From NCBI GenBank assembly GCA_003220685.1, contig QHTE01000005.1, forward strand, positions 1 to 44,929: 44,929 nt of DNA, written 5' to 3'. The translations under genes and the position numbers were made by a program. Each line of letters opens with the position of its first letter. Position 1 is the first letter of the stretch. Source of the DNA: Candidatus Rokuibacteriota bacterium. Lineage in GTDB: Bacteria; Methylomirabilota; Methylomirabilia; Rokubacteriales; CSP1-6. Of the stretch, positions 7,716-15,768 are shown one piece after another. Below the pieces are notes generated by a model. It was given only the letters and a program-made list of their open reading frames with translations, was not told the origin of the DNA and searched no databases.

Positions 7716-9266
7716 ATGCCGAGAATCTTCAGGGGCCTCGCGCTGCTCGTGGGAGCGCTCTCGGCGCTCACCATGACCGACGCGGCCCACGCGCAGAAGA
7801 AGACCCTCGTCGTCGCGCTGAATCAGGATCCCGACATCCTCGATCCGACCCTCGCCCGGACCTACGTCGGGCGGATCGTCTTCGCCCAGATGTGCGAGAA
7901 GCTCTACGAGATCGACGAGGGGCTCCGGATCCATCCGCAGCTCGCCGCCGCGATGCCGGCGATCACCGACGGTGGCCGGACCGTCACGATCAAGCTGCGC
8001 TCGGGCGTGAAGTTCAACGACGGCACGCCGATGGACGCGGAATCGGTCCGCCTCTCGCTCGAGCGGCACCGCACCTTGAAGGGCTCGAACCGGGCCAGCG
8101 AGCTGGCGCCGGTCGAGGCCGTCGAGGTGGTCGACCCGCTCACGGTGCGCCTGCGCCTGAAAGCGCCGTTCTCGCCGCTCCTGGCCCAGCTGACCGACCG
8201 GGCCGGCATGCCGCTGTCGCCGACGGCGGTGAACAAGCTCGGCGAGAAGTTCGGGACCGCGCCGGTGTGCGTCGGGCCGTGGCAGTTCGCGGAGCGGGTC
8301 GCCCAGGATCGGATCGTCGTCGAGCGGTCCACGCACTACTTCGACCCGGGACAGGCGAAGTTCGAAAAGATCATCTTCCGGATCATTCCCGACGACAACG
8401 TGCGCGTGGCGAATCTGAAGTCGGGTGACATCGACTTCATGCACATGGTCTCGCCGACGGACGCCACCGGCCTCAAGCGCGAGGCGCGGTTCGAGCTGTC
8501 GAATGTGACGGGGCTCGGCTATCAAGGGATCACGATCAACCTCCACAACAAGACCGGCAAGACGAACCCGCCCGACGATCTCGGCACGCCGCTGGCCAAC
8601 GACCCCCGCGTGCGCGAGGCCTTCGAGCTCAGCATCGATCGCGAGGCGCTGAACCAGGTGGCGTGGGACGGTCTCTTCACCCCGGGCTGCACGCCGATCC
8701 CCCCGATCAGCGTCTTCTTCGACAAGAGCCGCAAGTGCGCCGGCCGCGACGTCGCTCGGGCCAAGAAGCTCCTGGCCGACGCCGGGCTCGCCGGCGGCTA
8801 TAGCTTCGAGATGACGGTCGTCAACAACCCCCGCGAGCGACGCGTGGCCGAGGTGATCCAGCAGATGGCCCGCGAGGTCGGCTTCAACATCTCGCTCAGA
8901 GCCCAGGAGTTCGCGTCGGCGCTGACGGACAACGAAGACGGTAAGCATCAGGCGTTCCAGATCGGCTGGAGCGGCCGCGTGGATCCCGACGGTAATATCC
9001 ACCAGATCCAGGCATGCAAGGGGAGCCTCAACACCACGCTCGCCTGCGACGAGAAGATCGACGCGATCCTGAATCGGGCGCGCGAGGTGAGCGATGTCGA
9101 TCAGCGACGAGCTCTCTATCGCGAGGCCATCGATCTCTTCACGGCCCGGCGCAACCTCATCTACATCTACCATCCGAACTACATCGTCGCCTTCCCGAAA
9201 AATCTGAAAGGGTACAAGGCCGTCCCCGACGGTCTCATCCGGATCAAGGGCACGTCCTGGAACTGA
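7716..9266 (+). CDS. ABC transporter substrate-binding protein, family 5 (peptide/nickel type)
   Basis: 516 residues. The Sec signal peptide MPRIFRGLALLVGALSAL ends at AHA/QKK. The mature protein then shows the SBP_bac_5 pattern: LVVALNQDPDILDPTLA, a VKFNDGTPMDAESV segment and a DPRVREAFELSIDREAL segment. It should be the periplasmic binding component of a peptide/opine/nickel-class importer. The ligand is not predictable. The start is certain: AAGGAG lies eight bases before ATG 7716. It is the first gene of a three-gene operon with two permeases 20 bases downstream. No ATPase gene follows in the window. Confidence 0.9.
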   Translation: MPRIFRGLALLVGALSALTMTDAAHAQKKTLVVALNQDPDILDPTLARTYVGRIVFAQMCEKLYEIDEGLRIHPQLAAAMPAITDGGRTVTIKLRSGVKFNDGTPMDAESVRLSLERHRTLKGSNRASELAPVEAVEVVDPLTVRLRLKAPFSPLLAQLTDRAGMPLSPTAVNKLGEKFGTAPVCVGPWQFAERVAQDRIVVERSTHYFDPGQAKFEKIIFRIIPDDNVRVANLKSGDIDFMHMVSPTDATGLKREARFELSNVTGLGYQGITINLHNKTGKTNPPDDLGTPLANDPRVREAFELSIDREALNQVAWDGLFTPGCTPIPPISVFFDKSRKCAGRDVARAKKLLADAGLAGGYSFEMTVVNNPRERRVAEVIQQMAREVGFNISLRAQEFASALTDNEDGKHQAFQIGWSGRVDPDGNIHQIQACKGSLNTTLACDEKIDAILNRAREVSDVDQRRALYREAIDLFTARRNLIYIYHPNYIVAFPKNLKGYKAVPDGLIRIKGTSWN

Positions 9267-9286
9267 CCCGGTAGTCGGCGGCGCCG

Positions 9287-10249
9287 ATGTTCGAGTTCCT
9301 GGTCCAGAGGGCCGCGATCTCGGTCGTGACCCTCTTCGTCATCAGCATGGTCGTCTTCACCGGCGTGCGCATGATCCCCGGGGATCCGGCGCGCGTCATG
9401 GCAGGAACCGACGCGGATGCCGCCGGCATCGAGGCGATTCGCGAGAAATACGGCCTGAGCGACCCGATTGCCCTGCAGTACCTGCGCTGGGTCGGGCTGG
9501 CGCTCCGCGGCGACCTCGGTCACTCCATCCGTACGCGGCAATCCGTGATCGACACGGTCGCGATGAAGCTGCCGATCACGATCGAGCTCGCATTCCTGTC
9601 GCTCCTGATCGCCGTCGGCATCGCCATCCCCGCCGGCGTCCTGGCCGCGGTGCGCCGCAACACGCTCTGGGACATGCTGGCCAGCGGCGCGTCGCTCAGC
9701 GGCGTGTCGATCCCGAATTTCTGGCTCGGGATCATGCTGATCCTGTTCTTCTCGGTGCAGCTCGGCTGGCTGCCCGCCTCGGGGTTCGTGCCGATCTGGG
9801 AAAGCCCGCTCGACAACCTCCGCCGCATGATCATGCCCGCCTTCGTGCTCGGCACCGCGCTGGCCGCGGTCCTCATGCGCCAGACCCGCAACAGCATGAT
9901 CGAGGTCATGAGCGCGGACTACATCCGGACCGCCTACAGTAAGGGGCTGGCGAGCCGCGCGGTCGTCTTCCGCCACGCGATCCGCAACAGCCTGATCCCG
10001 GTCGTCACGATCCTCGGCCTGCAAATGGGCGCCCTGATGAGCGGCGCGGTTGTCACCGAGCAGATCTTCGTCGTGCCGGGGTTCGGACGGCTGATCGTCG
10101 AGTCGGTCTTCACGCGCGACTACCCGCTCGTGCAGGGTGTCGTGCTCATCACTGCGAGCTCCTACGTGTTGATCAATCTGCTGGTCGACGTGTCCTACTC
10201 GCTCTTGAATCCCCGCATCCGGATCGGAGGCACCGCCCGTGAGTCCTAG
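9287..10249 (+). CDS. ABC transporter permease, DppB-like
   Basis: 320 residues with about six membrane segments, the first starting within FLVQRAAISVVTLFVISMVV. The N-terminal GVRMIPGDPA signature of DppB/OppB permeases is present. So is the cytoplasmic EAA loop around ADYIRTAYSKGLASR, with HAIRNSLIPV after it, where the ATPase would dock. It is an inner-membrane channel subunit pairing with the next gene. ATG 9287 lies 20 bases after the binding-protein stop. Its stop overlaps the next start by 11 bases, so the operon is tightly coupled. Intact. Confidence 0.92.
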   Translation: MFEFLVQRAAISVVTLFVISMVVFTGVRMIPGDPARVMAGTDADAAGIEAIREKYGLSDPIALQYLRWVGLALRGDLGHSIRTRQSVIDTVAMKLPITIELAFLSLLIAVGIAIPAGVLAAVRRNTLWDMLASGASLSGVSIPNFWLGIMLILFFSVQLGWLPASGFVPIWESPLDNLRRMIMPAFVLGTALAAVLMRQTRNSMIEVMSADYIRTAYSKGLASRAVVFRHAIRNSLIPVVTILGLQMGALMSGAVVTEQIFVVPGFGRLIVESVFTRDYPLVQGVVLITASSYVLINLLVDVSYSLLNPRIRIGGTARES

Positions 10250-11132
10250 CGCGACCGCGCCGACCGCGCTGCTGGCCCAGGCGCCACCGGCGGAGCCGAG
10301 CCGCCTCGGCCGGGCGTGGCGGCAGGCGCGTCGCCGGCCGGCGTCGCTGGTGGGCGCGGCGATCGTGCTCCTCTTCGTGGCCGCGGCGATCGGCGCGCCG
10401 TGGATCGCCGGCGCCGACCCGATGCAGACGGACTGGAAGCTCGTCCGCAAGGCGCCGAGCCTCGCGCACCCCTTCGGCACCGACGACCTCGGCCGCGACA
10501 CCTTCGCGCGCGTCGTGTGGGGCACGCGCGTCTCGATGCAGGCCGGCGTCTTCTCGATCCTGCTCGCGATCACCGTCGGCGTGCCGCTCGGCCTCGTCGC
10601 CGGCTTCTACCGCGGCGCGCTCGATCAGACGATCATGCGGTTGACCGACGCGTGGCTCGCATTCCCGTTCCTGATCCTCGCGATCGGCCTGGTGACGATC
10701 ATGGGGCCGTCGCTCACGAACGCGACGGTGGCGATCGGCCTGGGCGCGACGCCGACCTACATCCGGCTCACGCGCGGCCTCGTGCTCGCGACCGCAGCCG
10801 AGGACTACGTGCAGGGCGCCCGCGCGCTCGGGGCCGGCGACCTGAGGCTCATGAGCCGGCACGTCTTGCCGAACATCGTGAGCTCGCTCCTGGTGCAGGC
10901 GACGATCTCGATCCCGATCGCGATCATCGCCGAGGCGGTGCTGTCCTTCCTCGGCCTCGGCGTGCAGCCGCCCGCCCCGAGCTGGGGCACCATGCTGAAC
11001 ACGGCCCAGCAGTTCCTGGAGACGGCGCCGTGGATGGCGTGGTGGCCGGGGCTCGCGATCTTCTCGCTCACCCTGTCCTTCAATCTCGCCGGCGACGGCC
11101 TGCGCGATCTCCTCGATCCCCGCGACTACTGA
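10239..11132 (+). CDS. ABC transporter permease, DppC-like
   Basis: 297 residues, the second permease of the peptide-type importer. The short N-terminal arm and first helix (SLVGAAIVLLFVAAAIGAP) are followed by the DppC hallmark HPFGTDDLGRDTFARV. The EAA loop AEDYVQGARALGAGD and the ending GDGLRDLLDP are also typical. The start is GTG 10239, with CGGAGG eight bases upstream; it overlaps the upstream permease stop. DppD/DppF ATPases normally follow but are absent here, so the ATPases must be encoded elsewhere or be shared. The 81 bases after the stop are open in the same frame and read like coding sequence (DGSQLDIWRHIEARARR), possibly a remnant. Confidence 0.92.
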   Translation: MSPSATAPTALLAQAPPAEPSRLGRAWRQARRRPASLVGAAIVLLFVAAAIGAPWIAGADPMQTDWKLVRKAPSLAHPFGTDDLGRDTFARVVWGTRVSMQAGVFSILLAITVGVPLGLVAGFYRGALDQTIMRLTDAWLAFPFLILAIGLVTIMGPSLTNATVAIGLGATPTYIRLTRGLVLATAAEDYVQGARALGAGDLRLMSRHVLPNIVSSLLVQATISIPIAIIAEAVLSFLGLGVQPPAPSWGTMLNTAQQFLETAPWMAWWPGLAIFSLTLSFNLAGDGLRDLLDPRDY

Positions 11133-11201
11133 GCGCGGCTCGCCGACCTCGACGGCTCGCAGCTCGACATCTGGCGGCACATCGAGGCGCGCGCCCGCCG
11201 G

Positions 11202-11207
11202 TATAAT
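11202..11207 (+). promoter_or_regulatory. Perfect -10 box TATAAT for a leaderless transcript
   Basis: TATAAT lies six bases before the GTG start at 11214, so transcription would begin at or next to the start codon and give a leaderless mRNA. No good -35 hexamer is seen at 16-18 bases spacing. No Shine-Dalgarno precedes the GTG, which fits leaderless initiation. Confidence 0.55.
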
Positions 11208-11213
11208 CGGCGC

Positions 11214-11840
11214 GTGCGTCCGACCCTCGTCCTCCTGGTGCGCCACGGGCAGACGCCGACGACCGGCAAGGTGCTCCCGGGGCAGGCGCCGGGCCTGCAT
11301 CTGGCCGAGGAGGGCCAGCGCCAGGCGAACGTCGTCGCCGCGCGCATCGACAAGCTCCCGAAGGTCGCCGCCGTGTACGCGTCGCAGCTCGAGCGTGCGC
11401 GCGAGACCGCGCTGCCGATCGCCCGCACGCACGGCCTGGCGGTTCGCGTCGACCGTGACCTGGCCGACGGCGACGTCGGCGAGTGGACGGGCCAGAAACT
11501 GCGTCGCCTCGCCCGCAAGCCCGAATGGCAGACCGTCCAGCGTCACCCCAGCGGGTTCCGCTTCCCCGGCGGCGAGTCGTTCATCGAGATGCAGACCCGC
11601 ATGGTCGGGGCACTGGCCCGGATCGTGGAGCGCCATCCCGGCACCGTCGTCGTCGCCGTCTCGCACGCCGACCCGATCAAGGCCGCGGTGGCCCACGCGC
11701 TGGGCGTTCACCTCGATCTCTTCCAGCGGATCATGATCGCGCCGTGCTCCGTTACTGCGATCGGGTACCATCGCCATGGCCCCGTCGTGCTCACCGTGAA
11801 CTCCGTCGACGGCGATCTCGGCTGGCTGGGAGGCTCATGA
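11214..11840 (+). CDS. Histidine phosphatase family protein (MSMEG_4193-like)
   Basis: 208 residues. The catalytic RHG motif is at 10-12 (H11), with the acid/base region DGDVGEW near 86-91 and the second histidine H151 in VSHADPIKAA. This is a phosphoglycerate-mutase-fold phosphatase. In Actinobacteria the MSMEG_4193 subgroup sits directly before a DUF3090 gene and a SCO1664-family gene, and exactly that order is found here. The substrate is unknown; the family is called a probable phosphomutase only by similarity. The start is GTG 11214, supported by the TATAAT six bases upstream and by homologous N-termini beginning just before VRHG. Its stop overlaps the DUF3090 start as ATGA. Confidence 0.88.
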   Translation: MRPTLVLLVRHGQTPTTGKVLPGQAPGLHLAEEGQRQANVVAARIDKLPKVAAVYASQLERARETALPIARTHGLAVRVDRDLADGDVGEWTGQKLRRLARKPEWQTVQRHPSGFRFPGGESFIEMQTRMVGALARIVERHPGTVVVAVSHADPIKAAVAHALGVHLDLFQRIMIAPCSVTAIGYHRHGPVVLTVNSVDGDLGWLGGS

Positions 11841-12337
11841 GCGCGTCGTTCGAGTTCGTCGCCCCGGATCACTTCACCGCCGGCGCCGTCGGCCCGCCGG
11901 GACAGCGTGTCTTCTATCTGCAGTCGCGCGAGAAGGGCACGCTCGTCACCCTGAAGAGCGAGAAGGAGCAGGTGCGCGCGCTGGCCCAGTACCTGTCCGG
12001 CCTGCTCGAGAAGCTCCCCGCGGTCGGCGATCGGATGGCGCGCAATCTGTCGCTCATCGAGCCCATCGACGAGGCGTGGATCGTCGCCTCGATCGCCGTC
12101 GGCTACGACGAGGCGCGCGACCGCATCCTGGTCGTCGCCAACGAGCTCCAGGAGGAAGAGGAGGGCGGCGATCCCGCGTCGGCGCGCCTGCTGATCACGC
12201 GCGCCCAGGCGGCGGCGTTCGTGAAGCAGGCGGAGGTCCTCATGAAGGCGGGGCGGCCGATCTGCCCGTGGTGCAGCCAGCCCAAGGACCCCGGCGGGCA
12301 CGCGTGCCCGCGGAGCAACGGCCACGTCCACCACTGA
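11837..12337 (+). CDS. DUF3090 family protein
   Basis: 166 residues. The start MSASFEFVAPDHFTAGAVG and the internal GQRVFYLQSREKG match the DUF3090 family, otherwise known mainly from Actinobacteria. The C-terminus carries a small zinc-ribbon-like cluster: CPWC, then C and H within PGGHACPRSNGH. The family's role is unknown. Its constant linkage to a histidine phosphatase and a SCO1664-like kinase-fold protein suggests a shared pathway. ATG 11837 overlaps the upstream stop (ATGA) and has GGGAGG three bases upstream. The stop is 28 bases before the next GTG. Confidence 0.85.
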   Translation: MSASFEFVAPDHFTAGAVGPPGQRVFYLQSREKGTLVTLKSEKEQVRALAQYLSGLLEKLPAVGDRMARNLSLIEPIDEAWIVASIAVGYDEARDRILVVANELQEEEEGGDPASARLLITRAQAAAFVKQAEVLMKAGRPICPWCSQPKDPGGHACPRSNGHVHH

Positions 12338-12365
12338 GACGTCGGATATCCTGGCCCGCGGCGAG

Positions 12366-13022
12366 GTGACCCTGAAGGGCCGGATGCCCTGGGCCTCCAA
12401 CGCGACGTTTCTCGTCGAGCTGACTCTCGCGGACGCAACGACCCTGGCCGTGTACAAGCCGGCGCGCGGCGAGCGGCCGCTGTGGGATTTCCCGCGCGGT
12501 CTCTACAAGCGTGAGCTGGCCGCCTGGCACCTCTCGGAAGCGTTCGGCTGGGGGCTCGTGCCGCTCACGATCGAGCGCGACGGCCCCTACGGCGGGGGCT
12601 CGTTCCAGCTCTTCATCCAGGCCGACTTCGAGCAGCACTACTTCACCTTGCGCGAGAAGCCCGAGCACCGCGCGCCGCTGCAGCGGATATGCCTCTTCGA
12701 TCTCGTCGCCAACAACGCCGACCGGAAGAGCGGCCACTGCCTGCTCGGCCCCGACGGGATCTACGGCGTCGACAACGGCCTCTGCTTTCACGTCGAGCCG
12801 AAGCTCCGCACGGTCATCTGGGATTTCGGCGGCGAGCCGATTCCAGCCGAGATGCGGGCGGACATCCGGCGCTTCGCCCGCGCGAAGCTTCCCAGGGCGC
12901 TGGCGACGCTGCTCGATCCTCACGAGCAAAAGGCGCTGCGCACCCGCGCCGCCGCGCTCGCGAGCACCGAGTGCTTCCCCGTCGACACCGGCGGCTACCG
13001 CTACCCCTGGCCGCTGGTGTAG
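12366..13022 (+). CDS. SCO1664-family protein (PI3/4-kinase/HipA-like fold)
   Basis: 218 residues from GTG 12366. Family features are YKPARGERPLWDFP (nucleotide-lysine strand and following loop), GWGLVPLTIERDGPYG, and a catalytic-loop-like DLVANNADRKSGHCLL. A metal-binding-like DNGLCFH comes next. The pattern is that of small-molecule/protein kinase folds related to PI3/4-kinases, but activity is unproven. It is the third gene of the actinobacterial-type trio. The start is doubtful: the in-frame codons just upstream read SDILARGEVTLKGR, which looks like the conserved family N-terminus. No ATG, GTG or TTG precedes it in that frame, so initiation at CTG 12351 or ATC 12348, or loss of the true start, is possible. 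Confidence 0.8.
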   Translation: MTLKGRMPWASNATFLVELTLADATTLAVYKPARGERPLWDFPRGLYKRELAAWHLSEAFGWGLVPLTIERDGPYGGGSFQLFIQADFEQHYFTLREKPEHRAPLQRICLFDLVANNADRKSGHCLLGPDGIYGVDNGLCFHVEPKLRTVIWDFGGEPIPAEMRADIRRFARAKLPRALATLLDPHEQKALRTRAAALASTECFPVDTGGYRYPWPLV

Positions 13023-13046
13023 GGCCGCCCGGCGCCGTTCCAGCGG

Positions 13047-14006
13047 ATGCCTGAGCTGCCCGACGTCACCGTCTACATCGAGGCGCTCGAGGCGCGTATC
13101 ACGGGCGCGACCCTCGAGCGTGTGCGGCTCGCGAGCCCGTTCCTGCTGCGTTCCGTCGATCCGCCGATCGCGGCGGCGGCCAACCGCCGCGTCACGGGGC
13201 TTCGTCGGCTCGGCAAGCGCGTCGTGATCGGCCTCGAGGGCGATCTCTTCCTGATGCTACACCTCATGATCGCCGGCCGGCTGCACTGGAAGACCGCGGG
13301 CGCCAAGCTGCCCGGCAAGATCGGCCTGGCTGCGTTTGACTTCTCGTCGGGGACGCTCGTGCTGACCGAGGCGGGCTCGAAGCGGCGCGCGGCGCTCTCC
13401 CTCGTGCGCGGCGAGGCAGGACTCCGCGAGCACGACCCCGGCGGGCTCGAGGTGCTCGACACCGACGCGGCCACGTTCCACGCCGCCCTGACCCGCGAGA
13501 ATCATACGCTCAAGCGCGCGCTGACCGATCCGGGCATCCTGAGCGGCATCGGCAATGCGTACTCGGACGAGATCCTGCATCGCGCCAAGCTCTCGCCCGT
13601 GAAGCAGACCCGCCAGCTCTCGCCCGAGGAGAGCGCACGACTCCTCGAGGCCACCCGGGCGACGCTCCTGGACTGGTGCGATCGGATTCGGGCCGAGGCG
13701 GCCGGCGAGTTCCCGGAGGGCGTCACCGCGTTCCGCGAGGGCATGGCCGTGCACGGCCGCTATGGCAAGCCGTGTCCGGTGTGCGGATCGCCCGTGCAGC
13801 GGATCGCCTACGCCGACAACGAGACCAACTACTGCGCGGTGTGCCAGACCGGCGGCCGGCTCCTGGCCGACCGCGCCCTGTCACGCCTGCTCAAGCAGGA
13901 CTGGCCCCGAACGCTCGAGGAGCTCGAGGACCGCCTTCAGGCCGGACGGCGCGGCGTCAGCGCGCGCAGCACCTCGGCGAGCGAGGGGGTCGGACCGTCC
14001 TTGTAG
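13047..14006 (+). CDS. Fpg/Nei-family DNA glycosylase (AP lyase)
   Basis: 319 residues. The mature N-terminus begins P-E (MPELPDVTVY), giving the catalytic proline 2 and glutamate 3 after Met removal. A lysine lies in the beta-hairpin region (RRLGKRVVIG). The helix-two-turn-helix reads GILSGIGNAYSDEILH, and a zinc finger CPVC...CAVC sits near 247-272. It excises oxidised bases and nicks the backbone. The sequence differs from textbook Fpg (MPELPEVET), so it is closer to Nei-like or DUF-type paralogues. The C-terminus runs about 45 residues past the zinc finger, and its last 70 bases overlap the convergent dehydrogenase gene. ATG 13047 lies 24 bases after the SCO1664-like gene, which suggests cotranscription. 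Confidence 0.85.
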   Translation: MPELPDVTVYIEALEARITGATLERVRLASPFLLRSVDPPIAAAANRRVTGLRRLGKRVVIGLEGDLFLMLHLMIAGRLHWKTAGAKLPGKIGLAAFDFSSGTLVLTEAGSKRRAALSLVRGEAGLREHDPGGLEVLDTDAATFHAALTRENHTLKRALTDPGILSGIGNAYSDEILHRAKLSPVKQTRQLSPEESARLLEATRATLLDWCDRIRAEAAGEFPEGVTAFREGMAVHGRYGKPCPVCGSPVQRIAYADNETNYCAVCQTGGRLLADRALSRLLKQDWPRTLEELEDRLQAGRRGVSARSTSASEGVGPSL

Positions 14007-14779
14007 ATCGCCATGCGGCGATAGATCTCCGCCGCGCCCAGGTGGAAGCCGTCGGGCAGCCCGACCGCCGCGTACGTCGCGGCGATCTCTTCCATCTCGC
14101 CGATGAAGCGCCACGCCTTCTTCGCGTTGGATTTGGAGGCACCCTCGGCCCGGGCCGAGAGATCGGGCTGCGAGATCTTCCACTCGCGCACGAGCGAGTC
14201 TTCGACGCCCTCGGCGCTGGCCATCGCGCACACGGCCAGCAGCAGCGCGGAGCTTCCCTTGGTCCACGACGCGTACGCCATCTTCACCGCGGAGGCGGCG
14301 CCCGCCCCGCCGGGCACGACGATCGCCTGGAGCGGGCCGGCGGTGAGGAGCTGGGCGACGCGCTCGGCCCCCGAGCCCGAGACGTAGAAGCGCGTGCTCC
14401 CCGGCTTCACGGGCGGCGGCCCGATGATGCCGCCGTCCACGAACGTGGCGCCGCCCTTCTCGACGATCCCGCCGATCTCACGCGCCGTGGCCGGGGAGAC
14501 CGCGTTGCCGTCCACGTAGATGCCGGCGAAGCGCAGCGCGGCGACCTCTTTCGCGAGATCGACGGCCGCGTGGGGCGGGCAGACCGAGAGGATCACGTCG
14601 CTGGCGCGGGCGACCGCCGCCACCGAGCCTGCGTCCTCGAGCCCGGCGTCGCTCGCGCGCTTGTGGGTGGCCGCGCTCCGGCCCTCGCCCGCCCACAGGA
14701 CCCGGGCTTCCCCGGACCGCACCGCGGCGCCGACCATGCTGCCCATCTCACCTGGATTCAGGAGCCCGATCGTGGTCAT
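13937..14779 (-). CDS. NAD(P)-binding 6-phosphogluconate dehydrogenase-like protein, DUF1932
   Basis: 280 residues. The N-terminal Rossmann domain starts IGLLNPGEMGSMVGAAV, a variant of the beta-hydroxyacid dehydrogenase G-x-G-x-M-G motif, and includes SDVILSVCPPHAA. The C-terminal all-helical domain is of the DUF1932 type, with a likely catalytic lysine in SAVKMAYASWTKGSSA. It should be a dehydrogenase or reductase of an unknown hydroxyacid or alcohol. ATG 14779 overlaps the stop of the upstream thioesterase gene (ATGA), so they form an operon. The 3' end overlaps the convergent glycosylase by 70 bases. Pairing a dehydrogenase with this thioesterase type recalls carnitine/betaine catabolism, but that is only contextual. 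Confidence 0.82.
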   Translation of the reverse strand: MTTIGLLNPGEMGSMVGAAVRSGEARVLWAGEGRSAATHKRASDAGLEDAGSVAAVARASDVILSVCPPHAAVDLAKEVAALRFAGIYVDGNAVSPATAREIGGIVEKGGATFVDGGIIGPPPVKPGSTRFYVSGSGAERVAQLLTAGPLQAIVVPGGAGAASAVKMAYASWTKGSSALLLAVCAMASAEGVEDSLVREWKISQPDLSARAEGASKSNAKKAWRFIGEMEEIAATYAAVGLPDGFHLGAAEIYRRMAIYKDGPTPSLAEVLRALTPRRPA

Positions 14780-15276
14780 GTCCTCTCCCTCCCTGACGAG
14801 CCTCTCGCGAGACCGATTGTGTGGCCCACCTGCGGCGGCCGCGGCAGCGCGTCGTGCGCCGCCTGGATCCGCGCGAGCCGCTCGAGGATCTCGGCGGCGA
14901 TCGGCGCGCTCCGGCGCGTGGCCTGGCTCACGTGCAGCGACATCAGCTCGTTCGTCGCCGCCAGGTAGCCGTCTTTCGCATGATACATCTGATGGATGTA
15001 GTGGACGCGCTTCACGTCGTGCCCGAGCAGCACGGTCGTGAACCGCAGCGGATCGCCCTCACGCACCTCCCGGTGGTAAGTCACGTGGGCCTCGAGGCAG
15101 AACGTGGTGACGTGATGCTGCCGCCGGTGCGCGTCGTCGAGCCCGACCCATCGAAAGAACTCGTCGGTCGCCAAGTCGAAGACGACGAGGTAGTAGCCGA
15201 CGTTCATGTGCCGGTTGTGGTCGATCCACTCCGGCCGGACCACGTCGCGGTATCGGTCGAGCGGAGCTTCGATCAC
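14776..15276 (-). CDS. Hotdog-fold acyl-CoA thioesterase
   Basis: 166 residues. The 4-hydroxybenzoyl-CoA thioesterase-type signature is clear: PEWIDHNRHMNVGYYLVVFD, with the Asp/Asn-His-x-N cluster and then a hydrophobic helix. Later strands include VTYHREVREGDPLRF and HYIHQMYH. It should hydrolyse an acyl-CoA in the cytosol. Members of this subgroup often lie beside dehydrogenases of carnitine/betaine-like compounds, as here. The start is taken as GTG 15276, six bases after the LLM stop, with a weak ribosome site. The stop overlaps the DUF1932 gene start. Intact length for the family (about 150-165). Confidence 0.82.
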   Translation of the reverse strand: MIEAPLDRYRDVVRPEWIDHNRHMNVGYYLVVFDLATDEFFRWVGLDDAHRRQHHVTTFCLEAHVTYHREVREGDPLRFTTVLLGHDVKRVHYIHQMYHAKDGYLAATNELMSLHVSQATRRSAPIAAEILERLARIQAAHDALPRPPQVGHTIGLARGSSGRERT

Positions 15277-15282
15277 ACCGGG

Positions 15283-15720
15283 TCAGAGAGCAACTTCTGC
15301 CATCAGCCGGATGGCGTCGAGCTTGCCGCGGATGCCGAGCGTCGTCACGCCGGCGGCTTTCCATTGCGACAGGCGCTCGCGGATGCGCTCGCGCGGGCCG
15401 CACAGCGTGATCTCGTCGACGAGCGCGTCCGGCACCGCGGCTTCCGCTTCGGCCTTGCGGCCGGCTAGATACAGATCCTGGATCTTGCTCGCGGCCTCCT
15501 CGTAGCCGTAGCGACGGACGACCTCGTTGTAGATCGCGGTCCCGACGTGCAGGCGCTGGGTGCGGGCCGCGATCCACGTCGCGGTCGTCACCGCATCGGA
15601 GCCGTACGACTCCGAGGTCCAGACCGAGTCGTAGCCGAGCCGCTCGGCCTCGAGCACCCGGTCTAAATCGCTAGACAGGCTTGCCATACCCGATAGGCCT
15701 TGGTTCAGCGCCAGCTTCAT
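15283..15720 (-). pseudogene. LLM-class flavin oxidoreductase with in-frame internal deletion
   Basis: 145 residues where the family has about 340. The N-terminus is intact: MKLALNQGLSGMASLSSDLD through RTQRLHVGTAI, residues 1-63 of a bacterial-luciferase-like barrel. The next residue joins straight to what is normally the C-terminal quarter: YNEVVRRYGYEEAASKIQD, then ALVDEITLCGPRERI. About 195 residues between them are missing, at about 15531, without loss of frame. That removes most of the TIM barrel, so flavin/F420 chemistry is not expected. ATG 15720 has GGAG eight bases upstream. It heads the minus-strand operon with the thioesterase and dehydrogenase. A collapsed assembly would look the same. 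An intact LLM gene lies at 17333. Confidence 0.8.
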
Positions 15721-15744
15721 CGTTACGTCTCCGCTTTCGTTTAC

Positions 15745-15768
15745 CTGAGGGGGGCGACCCCCCCTCAG
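15745..15768. repeat. G-run/C-run palindrome
   Basis: A near-perfect hairpin, CTGAGGGGGGCGA followed by CCCCCCCTCAG, in the 200-base divergent spacer between the truncated LLM gene and the amidase. Similar G-run/C-run elements occur at 34918-34958 and, as a half element, near 38212. It could act as a terminator, a REP-like element or a G-quadruplex. No T tract is present. Confidence 0.5.

Noticed and set aside
9179..10573. A 464-codon minus-strand open frame opposite the permeases
   Set aside because: A mirror of G+C-rich codons; the permease frames on the plus strand are clear. The translation is Arg/Asp/His-rich low-complexity.
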